Assembly (NCBI RefSeq): GCF_000422505.1
Contig: NZ_KE383869.1
Location: 62,001 to 126,000, forward strand
Source: Paenibacillus pinihumi DSM 23905 = JCM 16419
Lineage (GTDB): Bacteria; Bacillota; Bacilli; Paenibacillales; Paenibacillaceae
Direction: 5' to 3'
Length of the DNA: 64,000 nucleotides
The notes under the pieces were generated by a model. It searched no databases. It worked only from the letters and a program-made list of their open reading frames with translations, and was not told where the DNA came from. Shown here one piece after another: positions 36,871 through 44,891 of this stretch; the stretch's first letter is position 1; every line of letters starts with the position of its first letter. The translations under genes and the position numbers were made by a program.

Positions 36871-37032
36871 ATGTTTTATGAAATTATGCTCAAAATGTCT
36901 CCTGCCGATCGTGCTGCTTTTCTAATCCTGGCTGCTTTAAGCTTTTTTTCGCTATATCTTTTCAACCGTAAGGTTACGAAGCAACGGCAAAGAGAAGAAA
37001 AGAAGGATGCGTCTGATTCAAAATTAGACTAA
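36871..37032 (+). CDS. Small single-pass membrane peptide, module copy 2
   Basis: 53 residues with an AGGAGGG ribosome binding site at 36858-36864. MFYEIMLKMSPADRAAF, one helix (LILAALSFFSLYLF), charged tail. Five substitutions against copy 1, all conservative in the helix. Function unknown. Part of an XRE / peptide / Spo0E module. Confidence 0.75.
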   Translation: MFYEIMLKMSPADRAAFLILAALSFFSLYLFNRKVTKQRQREEKKDASDSKLD

Positions 37033-37199
37033 TGGATTTTATTAAGCTTTGGGATTGAGCTTTTAAGCGCATGGTATGAGGAGATTGTGGCTCTTTTTGC
37101 GACTTAGAGTCACTTCCCCAAAACAGAGAACCTTGAAAAGAGCTAAATATCTGGCAGAAGACAAAGCAGAAGATTAGTCAGCGTTGCCTTAAGAAAGGA

Positions 37200-37373
37200 A
37201 TGGCTAAGTGCTTGAGCAAGACGGATATACAGGAGAGAATCGAATTGCTGCGCGGTGAGTTAAACGATTTGGCGGATAGATGTGGAATCACTTCAGCAGT
37301 AGTCCTGTTGAAGTCTCAAGAGCTGGATAAGCAGCTCAATGAGTACCGCCGAATGGCGGGAAAGGGAGATTAA
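37200..37373 (+). CDS. Spo0E-like sporulation phosphatase
   Basis: 57 residues: QERIELLRGELNDLAD, then VVLLKSQELDKQLNEYRRM. The SQELD motif, with its catalytic-site residues, is diagnostic of the Spo0E family, which dephosphorylates Spo0A~P and so delays sporulation. ATG at 37200 or TTG at 37212 (AAGGA at 37195-37199 suits the TTG better). Follows the membrane peptide gene by 170 bp and is probably in the same transcript. Confidence 0.82.
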   Translation: MAKCLSKTDIQERIELLRGELNDLADRCGITSAVVLLKSQELDKQLNEYRRMAGKGD

Positions 37374-37594
37374 GCGAGCAATTGTGCAGTTTAGGGATAC
37401 ATTCGATAAGAGCAATTATTGACTGCAAGGGCTGCTTTAGAAACGGTTAGTAAGGATAAATATGCATCCTTGCCAATATGGCTTATTAGCCGCGGCACGG
37501 ACTCATTTATTTGCTATGGTCTTGTGGTACACTAAGGAAAAAGGAAATAAATGAGGGCTGTTGAGGCCCCATACATAATATAGGAGGTTCTTCC

Positions 37595-38443
37595 ATGCCC
37601 CAACCCCACCATGAATCCGTACCATTGGAGACATCAGAGCAACTTCATGCTGCGCTTACCGAGGTCACTGCATGGGAAAAAGAGCAGAACAAGCTGATGA
37701 TCTGGGATCGTTTGTCCCGTCTGCCATTCAAGCTTATAGATAAGCTTATGCCCAAGATTATTCATGACAAAATGGGCTTGCTGCTGGACGAGCTCGGCAG
37801 CTATATCCAGAACGGAGGCAACTATCTGGTTGCGGGGAACAAAGTCAAGAACCTTGTGGCTTCCATGAGCCGGAAGGCTGGCGGTTTGGAGCAGGGGCCA
37901 TATAGTGTGGCTACCATGGATGAAGCGGCGCTTCAGCTCATTAATAGTGGACGGGATACTGCGACGGTTCAGGGGGCGACAACCGGGTTTGGCGGTGTGT
38001 TTACGCTGGCGGCTGATATTCCTGCTATTTTGGGCTTGTCCCTGAAGGTTATTCAGGAGATCGGCCTGTGCTACGGGTATGACCCGACTGACAAGACGGA
38101 GCGGATTTTCACAGTCAAGGTGATGCAGTTCGCTTCCTCGGATATCGTGGGCAAACAGGCTGTTTTGCAGGAGTTGAACCTTCAGGCCGGAGGCAGTGGC
38201 GACATTATGGAAGGTGCAAATAACGCTGTATCGAAGATTCAGGGCTGGCGCGAGGTGATTACGGTCTATCGGGATAACTTTGGCTGGAAGAAGCTGATGC
38301 AAATGATTCCGGTGGCTGGGATGGTGTTTGGAGCTTATACGAATCGTAAGGCGCTGGAGGATGTAGGCGAAGCCGCGCGTATGTTGTATCGGAAGAGAAG
38401 GATTTTGGCACGGTTGGCGGAGACGGCGGAGGAGATCGGGTAG
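37595..38443 (+). CDS. EcsC-family protein
   Basis: 282 residues. EVTAWEKEQNKLMIWDRLSRLPFKLIDKLMP opens the EcsC domain; TTGFGGVFTLAADIPAILGLSLKVIQEIGLCYGYD near residue 130 is the conserved hydrophobic hairpin; MIPVAGMVFGAYTNRKAL near 240 ends it. EcsC proteins are uncharacterised, peripheral or hairpin-inserted membrane proteins. AGGAGG precedes the ATG. Last gene before rlmH. Confidence 0.88.
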   Translation: MPQPHHESVPLETSEQLHAALTEVTAWEKEQNKLMIWDRLSRLPFKLIDKLMPKIIHDKMGLLLDELGSYIQNGGNYLVAGNKVKNLVASMSRKAGGLEQGPYSVATMDEAALQLINSGRDTATVQGATTGFGGVFTLAADIPAILGLSLKVIQEIGLCYGYDPTDKTERIFTVKVMQFASSDIVGKQAVLQELNLQAGGSGDIMEGANNAVSKIQGWREVITVYRDNFGWKKLMQMIPVAGMVFGAYTNRKALEDVGEAARMLYRKRRILARLAETAEEIG

Positions 38444-38632
38444 GGAGCATGTAGAGTTGGGTTTGGACTGGTGGTTTGAGCTGGATTAGAAGTACGAGAG
38501 TTAGTTTGCTGATTATTAACTTGTTTTTAGGTTATGGAATTGACTGAAAAGTCCATTACAGATAGAGGATTGAATAAGACAAGGTAAGTATTTGGTTATT
38601 TGAAATGTAATGAAGCAACAACGGAGGGTTAT

Positions 38633-39112
38633 ATGTTAATTCAGATTATTGGTGTAGGCAAGCTTAAAGAAAAATACCTGATTGACGGCATTGCGGAGTA
38701 TGCGAAAAGGCTCAAGCCTTACCTCAAATTTGAGATTATTGAGGTGGCTGATGAGAAAGCGCCTGACTCTCTGAGCGATGCAGAGGTCTTGCAGGTTAAA
38801 GCGCGTGAGGGTGAACGCATTCTAGCACAGATTAAGGGTGAGGCGCATGTGATTGCGCTAGCTATCGACGGGAAGCTATGGAGCTCGGAGGAGCTTGCCA
38901 GGGAGCTGGACCAGCTCGGAACCTATGGGACGAGTCATGTGGTGTTTGTGATTGGGGGGAGCCACGGGCTGTCTGCTGAGGTTATTCGCCGCTCACAGCA
39001 GAGAATGAGCTTTGGAAGGATAACGCTGCCGCATCAGCTCATGCGGCTGGTGCTGACGGAGCAGGTTTATCGGGCGGTGAAGATAAATCGGGGGGAACCG
39101 TATCATAAGTAG
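38633..39112 (+). CDS. rlmH: 23S rRNA (pseudouridine-1915 N3)-methyltransferase
   Basis: 159 residues, the standard RlmH length, from the ATG at 38633 (GGAGGG upstream). SPOUT fold: [75 protein letters not shown] and the C-terminal EPYHK. It methylates pseudouridine 1915 in helix 69 of 23S rRNA at the subunit interface, using S-adenosylmethionine. The last codons (GAACCGTATCATAAG then TAG) are the equivalent of the staphylococcal SCC attachment site, and the same sequence recurs downstream. Confidence 0.97.
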   Translation: MLIQIIGVGKLKEKYLIDGIAEYAKRLKPYLKFEIIEVADEKAPDSLSDAEVLQVKAREGERILAQIKGEAHVIALAIDGKLWSSEELARELDQLGTYGTSHVVFVIGGSHGLSAEVIRRSQQRMSFGRITLPHQLMRLVLTEQVYRAVKINRGEPYHK

Positions 39113-39125
39113 GGCGAAATTTGGA
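39090..39125 (+). repeat. attB-like site in the 3' end of rlmH
   Basis: GGGGAACCGTATCATAAGTA then GGGCGAAATTT: core identical to the downstream repeats. Only the right arm is palindromic-repeat-like since the left side is rlmH coding sequence. In staphylococci the corresponding orfX end is the target of Ccr serine recombinases. Confidence 0.78.
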
Positions 39126-39185
39126 GGATATTCCCTTAAAATGTCGAATCAGTATTCTATACTTAAGTATTTTTAGGAGGCCAAT

Positions 39186-41321
39186 ATGTTTACTGATGTA
39201 GAGAAAGAAGGTTTCATTAAAGTATTTGAAACTTTAAGACTGTATAAAAGAATCACCTCAAATAAATTAGCACTTGATGAACAACAAGAGGGTAAGGATA
39301 TTGTAAAGGAACTTTATGTTGATCTACTCCCAAATGATGGGACTTTAAGGAAGTTACTTTCCAATAATACATTTATTTTATTAGGCAGAAAAGGGACCGG
39401 GAAGTCAACTTTATTCGCTAGAGCTCAGTATGATATCTCCATAAAAAAACAGAACTTATCAGCATATATTAATGCTAAATCAATCGTTGACGATATGAAG
39501 AGTAAAAATAGTACAATAAAACTTCCGCAGCTTCAGGAAGTTTTCGACTCTGCTCAATTAGAAAGATTATTTCTGATTCGACAGTTTATAAATGAATTAT
39601 TTAAAAGTATTGTTGAAGATCTGAAGAAGGAAGATCAAGGTTTTTTTGAACGGATTCAACAAAAATTTAGAGACAACAAGATAGAACAGTTAATTAGTTC
39701 AATAAAAGAGAAAATTGATAATCCTACGTTATTTAAGATTAATAGTGTCTCTATTCAAAAGAGTAAAATAAGTGAAAGCAAAAAAGATTTGACTTCATCA
39801 GAGGTTAAAAGTGAAGCTAGCTTTGGGATAAAAGAAATAATGATGAAACTTTATTCTAAATTAACTACAACTAAAGAAAAGAGTAAAGGTGAAGAAAGTG
39901 AAACAGTAAATGTGTTTGCACGTCTATTTGATGTTGCAGAAATTATAAATGATATAAAAGAGTTGTTGAAAGTAACTGGAAGAAGTAGATTGTTTATTTT
40001 TATTGATGATTTTTCTGAATTATCATCAGAGGATATGGATATTTTTTTCCAAACAATTATAAATCCCATTTATGGATCAGCAAGAGAAGAGCTGATCTTA
40101 AAGATAGCTGCTTATCCAGGAAGGATCTCTTTTGGGGAATTAGAAGCGGGTAAATTTGACCAACAATCAATTGATGCGTTCGAGCTGTATGGAAGGCACT
40201 ATGTAAATTTAGAGAAAAAATCTAGCGACTATATTATGCGGCTGCTTGAAAATAGAATAGCCTACTTTTGTAAATCATCGTTAGATAATTTCTTTGACTA
40301 TAAGGATGCTCAAATAGATGAATATTGCTTATTATTATATGAGGCAACTAACAACATTCCGAGGACACTTGGACATATTTTAAGTTTCTGTTATGACAAT
40401 GCGATTGTTTATGATAAGAAAATCAACAAGGGAATACTTTTTGAAGCAATAGAACAGGTATATAAAAAAATAACTAAAACTTATTTTGAAAAAGAGTACA
40501 AAAGTCTTGGTGTTTATGAAGAAAAAATTGATAGTTACAGTCAATATCATTTACTTGAAGCTCTGTGTGATAGATCGTTAGAATTAAAGGCTGAATTACC
40601 AAAAACAGATAATACACATTTCAAGGGATTGGAATATGCTTACTCGAGTCATTTTCAGGTAGCAACGAATTTATCTGCATTTTTGGACTCAATTGAATTA
40701 AATGGACTAGTACACAAAGTCAGTATTCTAGCTCAAAAAGGTGCAAAAGAGGGTCAAAATCCAGACGCAATAATATATTCACTAGATTATGGGTTATGTC
40801 TTAATAAAAAGATATTATACGGTCGTCCCGAAAGAAACACAAAATATACGAAGTATTACCAACAGAGGAGATTTGATTTTAGTAGCTTAATTATACAAGC
40901 ACTATCATCAAACAAAAAAATAATTTGCAAAAATTGTGATGCTGAATATGATATTACTGAATTAGCTAGTATAGAAAAATTCCATATGATGTGTATGGGA
41001 TGTGGCCACAAAAGTTGTGAAGTAAAATACAACCAAGAATTGAAAAATCTGGTGAAAGAAAATCTTAATAAAGCAACCTACTATAAAGAAGAGTTAGATA
41101 TCTTGCATGTGGTGGGGCTTTTTACTTCTAATTCTGGGATAAAACCTTATCCATTAGAAGTAGGCCAAGAATTGGATACCACTTACCAATCTGTTGCAAG
41201 AATAGCAAAGGGACTAATCGAAAGATGCCTTATGACAAGAGAGGAAGACTCAGACAATAAAAACAGGCCTTATTATAAATTGACGGATAAAGGAAAGGAA
41301 GCAATTCAAAGTATTTACTAA
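39186..41321 (+). CDS. Large P-loop ATPase with zinc ribbon and winged helix (cassette 1 cargo)
   Basis: 711 residues, strongly AT-rich compared with rlmH. Walker A is LLGRKGTGKSTLF (~residues 61-73), Walker B LFIFIDDFSEL (~266-276), in an ORC/STAND-like ATPase core. A CxxC pair (ICKNCDAEYD near 585, MCMGCGHKSC near 605) makes a zinc ribbon, and the last ~80 residues form a winged helix (ELDTTYQSVARIAKGLIERCL, KLTDKGKEAIQ). AGGAGGCC lies before the ATG. I do not recognise a named family. It is the only gene between the rlmH end and the next att-like repeat, so it is the whole cargo of a 2.3-kb cassette; a defence role is inference. Confidence 0.78.
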   Translation: MFTDVEKEGFIKVFETLRLYKRITSNKLALDEQQEGKDIVKELYVDLLPNDGTLRKLLSNNTFILLGRKGTGKSTLFARAQYDISIKKQNLSAYINAKSIVDDMKSKNSTIKLPQLQEVFDSAQLERLFLIRQFINELFKSIVEDLKKEDQGFFERIQQKFRDNKIEQLISSIKEKIDNPTLFKINSVSIQKSKISESKKDLTSSEVKSEASFGIKEIMMKLYSKLTTTKEKSKGEESETVNVFARLFDVAEIINDIKELLKVTGRSRLFIFIDDFSELSSEDMDIFFQTIINPIYGSAREELILKIAAYPGRISFGELEAGKFDQQSIDAFELYGRHYVNLEKKSSDYIMRLLENRIAYFCKSSLDNFFDYKDAQIDEYCLLLYEATNNIPRTLGHILSFCYDNAIVYDKKINKGILFEAIEQVYKKITKTYFEKEYKSLGVYEEKIDSYSQYHLLEALCDRSLELKAELPKTDNTHFKGLEYAYSSHFQVATNLSAFLDSIELNGLVHKVSILAQKGAKEGQNPDAIIYSLDYGLCLNKKILYGRPERNTKYTKYYQQRRFDFSSLIIQALSSNKKIICKNCDAEYDITELASIEKFHMMCMGCGHKSCEVKYNQELKNLVKENLNKATYYKEELDILHVVGLFTSNSGIKPYPLEVGQELDTTYQSVARIAKGLIERCLMTREEDSDNKNRPYYKLTDKGKEAIQSIY

Positions 41322-41412
41322 CAGCATTAAGAAACTTTCTACTACTGTAGATGGTTTTGCAAATCATATACGCTATCTATAATAATTAAGGGAACTATAT
41401 TATATATATTAT

Positions 41413-41433
41413 GGGTATCCTGCTGGGATACCC
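41413..41433 (+). terminator. Hairpin after cassette 1 ATPase
   Basis: GGGTATCC (41413-41420) pairs with GGATACCC (41426-41433), followed by GTTAATTTT. Confidence 0.65.
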
Positions 41434-41436
41434 GTT

Positions 41437-41492
41437 AATTTTCGTCCTATAGATGTTACGGTGAACCTTATCATAAGTGACGGCGAAATTTT
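41437..41492 (+). repeat. att-like palindromic repeat B (cassette 1/2 junction)
   Basis: AATTTTCGTCCTAT on the left, ACGGTGAACCTTATCATAAG in the centre, TGACGGCGAAATTTTT on the right. The arms are inverted repeats of each other and the core repeats the rlmH end (GAACC-TATCATAAGT). Confidence 0.8.
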
Positions 41493-41732
41493 TCTGATAG
41501 TAACTTTGAGTTACAAGATATCTATACTCGATAAAAAGCGAGGTTGAGTCTATGGTACTCACTACATTAACTTTCAGGAAAACACTAGAAACCGTATTTT
41601 CGGATGCTCGGGAATGTGGGGTCAAGATTATGTCGTTGTTGTTTTGGCATTGTAGAGTTCTGCTTTTTCGCATGATAGGTCTATTATGCAAGTCCTTATT
41701 TTTATTGTCCAACTAAGTGTAGACGAACCAGT

Positions 41733-41765
41733 AACATGAGACGAATGTTGCGTATAGGAAGAAGG
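41733..41765 (+). repeat. Stray fragment of the cassette 2 ATPase gene
   Basis: About 32 nt (AACATGAGACGAATGTTGCG, then TATAGGAAGAAG) match 50648-50679, inside the N-terminal part of the AAA ATPase gene, with two mismatches and in the same orientation. It looks like a remnant from recombination at the other end of the cassette. Confidence 0.5.
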
Positions 41766-41848
41766 AAACTGGTAGGGAGATTCAAGGTAAAGTCAAGAGG
41801 GTAAAGTAAATTAGCAACTGAAATCGGTTTTGGCTGAGGAGGTCAAAC

Positions 41849-44443
41849 ATGCTGTCACGGTTGCCCGAAGCGGTTCTTGAAGCACTGTACGCTGTATGTT
41901 CCAGTGAGTTTTCCGTTAAAAGCGCTATGTTGTTCGAAGTGCGAGTGCAGGGAGGTCATCAGGAGGATGTCGATATCGGCCTGGCTCTGTACGGCAAGCA
42001 TATCCCTTTGCCCATTCACAAGCGATTAAGGGAAGCGGCAGGGTTGAACAAACTCCATATTATTAATATGGAGGAGCTGGACAATTCGGCGTTGCGGCGT
42101 GAAATCGAAACAGATGGTGAAACGATATACAGTGTTTACTACGCCCGTCGAACGGAGTCAGTGAATAAAAGAGAATGGCAGTTTCTACAAACTCACTTGC
42201 GCAATGTTGGCAAGGATGCCGCCCAATTTGCATCACATTTCAAGGCAGAGAAGTGGGGAAAACTACTGGGTCAACTGCATGATGCGGGGAAATTCACCGA
42301 AGCATTCCAGCAGAGACTTGGCGGCGCTTCCATTAGGGTCGATCATTCCACCGCCGGCGCCCAATATGTATACGAGCAATGGGGGAAAGATGCTATCGCA
42401 CATATTGCGGCCTATGTGATTGCCGGTCATCATGCGGGATTGGCCGATTTCGAAACGACAGCTTCTCTTGATGAGGGAGTGCTGGCAAGAAGACTTGTTA
42501 AAAACAAAATCCCCCCGTACAGAGAATCGCTGGAATTGCATATGCCTCATGCTACTGGCGAACCGATCCCTCTTTCTCTGAGCCCCGGCTTCGATGTAGG
42601 CATGTGGCTTTCCATGTTTATTCGCATGCTGTTCTCGTGTGTCGTCGATGCCGACTCCCTGGATGCGGAGAGATACGCCAACCACGCACACTCTGATCAG
42701 AGGGGGCGGCCTGCATCTATGCCGCTGCTACTGGAACGTTTTGAAACGTACATTTCAGATAAATTTGCCGCTCCCAAGTATGAGATCGATCTCGTTCGTT
42801 CGGAGTTGTTGGCGGAATGCCTGTCCCGTGGGGGCGAGAGCGAGAGAGGGTTGTATACTCTCACGTTGCCGACAGGCAGTGGCAAAACGCTCATTTCGCT
42901 CGGATTTGCATTGCGCCACGCCATTCATTGTGGGTTGCGCCGAATTATTTTCGTTATTCCGTACACGAGCATAATTGAACAAAACGCACAGATCTACCGT
43001 GATGCCTTGGGAGCCGATCAAGTGCTGGAGCATCATTCCAACATTCGGCACGAATCATCCAATGACGATTGGGAGCATATGGACGAAGCCCGGAAAGCGA
43101 AGAAGAAGCTTACGCTAGCAACCGAGAATTGGGATGTTCCTGTCGTCGTCACAACGAACGTACAGTTCTTTGAATCATTGTTCGGAAACACGCGTTCACG
43201 TTGCCGCAAGCTCCACAATCTGGCTAACAGTGTTATCGTGCTGGACGAAGCCCAAATGATGAACGGGCATTTCTTCAAGCCGTCATTGTATGCGCTCGAG
43301 GAATTGGTTAGAAATTATGATGCTACGGTTGTATTCTCTACGGCGACTCAGCCGAACATGGCAGATCTGTTTGAACGTCGAAAGTTCATACATCTCAAGG
43401 AGAAGCCATGCCTGCCCCCCTTACCGATCAAAGAACTGGTAAGTAACTTGCCCAAGCGCTTCGAACAATTCCGACGAGTGCGTCCGCTAATGCTGGGTCA
43501 TGTGGACGACGATGAGCTAGTGAATCGATTGACCGGGCATCGCCAGGCGATGTGTGTTGTCAATACCCGACAAGCGGCAAGAGTATTGTATAGGAAGGTG
43601 CTGGCAAGCATCGACGATTGTAAAGCTGTCTTCCATCTTAGCGCTCGAATGTGCGCCAAGCATCGGGAGCATAGGCTGAGGAGAATTCGGAGACGACTTT
43701 TTTGCAAGCTGCCCTGCATTCTGATCAGCACCCAGCTCATTGAATGCGGCGTCGATGTCGATCTTCCCGTCGTCTATCGCGATCTTGCCGGTCTGGATTC
43801 GATCGCGCAAGCAGCCGGGCGATGCAATCGGAATAATGAAGGTGCCATTGAAGATTCCATTGTATATGTATTTGAAAGACTGGTGCTGAACAAGAACAGA
43901 TGGCTAGGCACAAGTGCCGATATCGCCAAGGAAGTGATTGGCAGATACGGCAATGATTCATTTTCCCTGGAAGCCATGCGACATTACTTCAGTATGCTGT
44001 ACAGCTATCAGTCATTCGGACGAACCTCCGAGGACAAAACAGACAAGCATCAAATTATGGCGATGTTAAATCGGGATGCAGCTAAGCTGGCATTTCCGTT
44101 TAAAAAGGTGGCACAACGATTCCGGCTCGTCGATACGACTGCCATGCCGGTTCTTGTCGAGTATGACGCGTATGCCCGGCAGCAATTGGAGCAGTTGCAA
44201 CAAACGAATTCCCTGTTCCGCATTCTGCGCAATCTTCAGCCATACGTCGTTCAATTGTATCCTAACGAATTCGAAGCCTTCCGGAGAGACGGAATTGTAC
44301 AAGAATTTCGAGATAATGTGTTTGTGCTTCAGCACCTGGATCAATGGTATCAGGGGGACATTGGCATCCGTCCATTTTCCGACAAGCATTATGCTGATGA
44401 GGAATTAAGACTTGACGAAGCTGTCCAACAGTCCATAGAATAG
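41849..44443 (+). CDS. cas3: Type I-C Cas3 helicase-nuclease with N-terminal nucleotidyltransferase-like extension
   Basis: 864 residues, GAGGAGG ribosome binding site. From ~residue 97 the protein is a normal I-C Cas3: an HD nuclease (GQLHDAGKF, His144-Asp145; DHSTAGAQY; GHHAGL), then an SF2 helicase (LPTGSGKTLIS near 345, VLDEAQMM near 470, STATQPNMADL). Cas3 unwinds and degrades DNA after recruitment by Cascade. The first ~96 residues are extra. They read like a minimal nucleotidyltransferase: SVKSAMLFEVRVQGG, EDVDIGLAL, LREAAGLNKLHIINMEEL, ALRREIETDGETIY. The catalytic GS pair is replaced (FEV for FGS) while D-x-D remains. Such a fusion is not usual for Cas3. Confidence 0.92.
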   Translation: MLSRLPEAVLEALYAVCSSEFSVKSAMLFEVRVQGGHQEDVDIGLALYGKHIPLPIHKRLREAAGLNKLHIINMEELDNSALRREIETDGETIYSVYYARRTESVNKREWQFLQTHLRNVGKDAAQFASHFKAEKWGKLLGQLHDAGKFTEAFQQRLGGASIRVDHSTAGAQYVYEQWGKDAIAHIAAYVIAGHHAGLADFETTASLDEGVLARRLVKNKIPPYRESLELHMPHATGEPIPLSLSPGFDVGMWLSMFIRMLFSCVVDADSLDAERYANHAHSDQRGRPASMPLLLERFETYISDKFAAPKYEIDLVRSELLAECLSRGGESERGLYTLTLPTGSGKTLISLGFALRHAIHCGLRRIIFVIPYTSIIEQNAQIYRDALGADQVLEHHSNIRHESSNDDWEHMDEARKAKKKLTLATENWDVPVVVTTNVQFFESLFGNTRSRCRKLHNLANSVIVLDEAQMMNGHFFKPSLYALEELVRNYDATVVFSTATQPNMADLFERRKFIHLKEKPCLPPLPIKELVSNLPKRFEQFRRVRPLMLGHVDDDELVNRLTGHRQAMCVVNTRQAARVLYRKVLASIDDCKAVFHLSARMCAKHREHRLRRIRRRLFCKLPCILISTQLIECGVDVDLPVVYRDLAGLDSIAQAAGRCNRNNEGAIEDSIVYVFERLVLNKNRWLGTSADIAKEVIGRYGNDSFSLEAMRHYFSMLYSYQSFGRTSEDKTDKHQIMAMLNRDAAKLAFPFKKVAQRFRLVDTTAMPVLVEYDAYARQQLEQLQQTNSLFRILRNLQPYVVQLYPNEFEAFRRDGIVQEFRDNVFVLQHLDQWYQGDIGIRPFSDKHYADEELRLDEAVQQSIE
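44412..44441 (+). promoter_or_regulatory. Promoter of the solitary crRNA-like gene
   Basis: Within the last codons of cas3: TTGACG (44412-44417), 18 bp, TAGAAT (44436-44441). The predicted start, about 7-8 nt downstream, falls at the first base of the CRISPR-like repeat (44449). Confidence 0.65.
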
Positions 44444-44448
44444 TAGTT

Positions 44449-44545
44449 GTCTTGGTAGCCCTCTGGGCGTGGATTGAAATAGTAGGTTGCTTTCTATTCT
44501 TATAAAAATGACACTTTTCTTTTTTGAAGGTGTCATTTTTATTGC
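44449..44545 (+). ncRNA. CreA-like solitary crRNA (I-C repeat, short spacer, terminator)
   Basis: Positions 44449-44480 are a 32-nt sequence with the length and 3' half of a type I-C CRISPR repeat: GTGGATTGAAAT at 44469-44480 is exact handle sequence and GCCC/GGGC (44458-44468) keeps the hairpin. The 5' part differs from typical I-C repeats. The spacer-like sequence follows (44481 onward, AGTAGGTTGCTTTCTATTCT). There is no second repeat; instead an 11-bp perfect stem (44504-44514 with 44530-44540) ends in T residues, an intrinsic terminator. The spacer's first bases match two sites upstream of the toxin gene (next entries). Cas5c of this operon could process the RNA. This fits a CreA-type antitoxin RNA. 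The promoter, repeat and terminator are visible; expression and function are inferred. Confidence 0.75.
44504..44540 (+). terminator. Terminator of the crRNA-like gene
   Basis: A perfect 11-bp stem with a 15-nt loop; the stem itself ends in TTTTT. Confidence 0.85.
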
Positions 44546-44553
44546 ATGATCAG

Positions 44554-44620
44554 TTCAGTAGATTACAGTCTATATTATAAAATTTCAGTAGATTGCAATC
44601 TATCTTATAAAATTATAATA
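44554..44620 (+). promoter_or_regulatory. Two tandem protospacer-like sites with TTC PAM before the toxin promoter
   Basis: Site 1: TTC at 44554-44556 then AGTAGATTACAGTCTAT. Site 2: TTC at 44584-44586 then AGTAGATTGCAATCTAT. The solitary spacer begins AGTAGGTTGCTTTCTAT. Spacer positions 1-5 and 7-8 match both sites; site 2 also matches 9-10 and both match 13-17. The mismatch at position 6 falls on a base that type I Cascade flips out. TTC is the known I-C PAM. Partial matching after the seed would favour binding without destruction. Both sites are also near-perfect palindromes (TAGATTGCAATCTA), so a dimeric repressor is an alternative user. Confidence 0.7.
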
Positions 44621-44625
44621 AAATA

Positions 44626-44655
44626 TTGATAAGGTCTGTAGAATTGTGCTAGAAT
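44626..44655 (+). promoter_or_regulatory. Promoter of the holin-like toxin gene
   Basis: TTGATA (44626-44631), 18 bp, TAGAAT (44650-44655); a start near 44662 gives a 40-nt leader. Protospacer-like site 2 ends next to the -35 box. Confidence 0.6.
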
Positions 44656-44701
44656 CTACTTGCAGTTATAAAAAAGGTAAAATTTTCCGAAGGGGGTACA
44701 C

Positions 44702-44833
44702 ATGACTACATTTGAAAGTACGTACTTGATGCTTGTATTCGGTTCATTTCTTCTTTCGTTGTTATCGTTTATTATTGCGCTGCTGTCGTTCGTCTTCTAC
44801 GTGTCCTACAAACACAGGCCATCTTCTGCTTAG
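44702..44833 (+). CDS. Holin-like small membrane toxin (Hol_Tox/TxpA-like)
   Basis: 43 residues. MTTFESTYLMLVFGSF opens the pattern of the putative holin-like toxin family (short polar start with FE, then a LM..FG helix), followed by LLSLLSFIIALLSFVFYV and a basic tail YKHRPSSA. AGGGGG lies 6-7 nt before the ATG. These peptides insert in the membrane and are toxic when unregulated; relatives are the toxins of type I systems controlled by antisense RNA. Here it sits inside a cas operon, 160 bp after the crRNA-like gene, with tandem protospacer-like sites before its promoter, so control by Cascade is proposed. An antisense RNA cannot be excluded. Confidence 0.72.
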   Translation: MTTFESTYLMLVFGSFLLSLLSFIIALLSFVFYVSYKHRPSSA

Positions 44834-44891
44834 CGAAGAAGATGACCTGATCTGCACGTTGTTGTTCACACGCATCAAAGAAAATGTACCG

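Noticed and set aside
37076-37177. 33-codon basic peptide frame between the membrane peptide and Spo0E genes
   Set aside because: No ribosome binding site, and copy 1 of the module does not keep it.
41395-41712. 105-codon minus-strand frame before cas3
   Set aside because: It spans att-like repeat B and has no coding signal.
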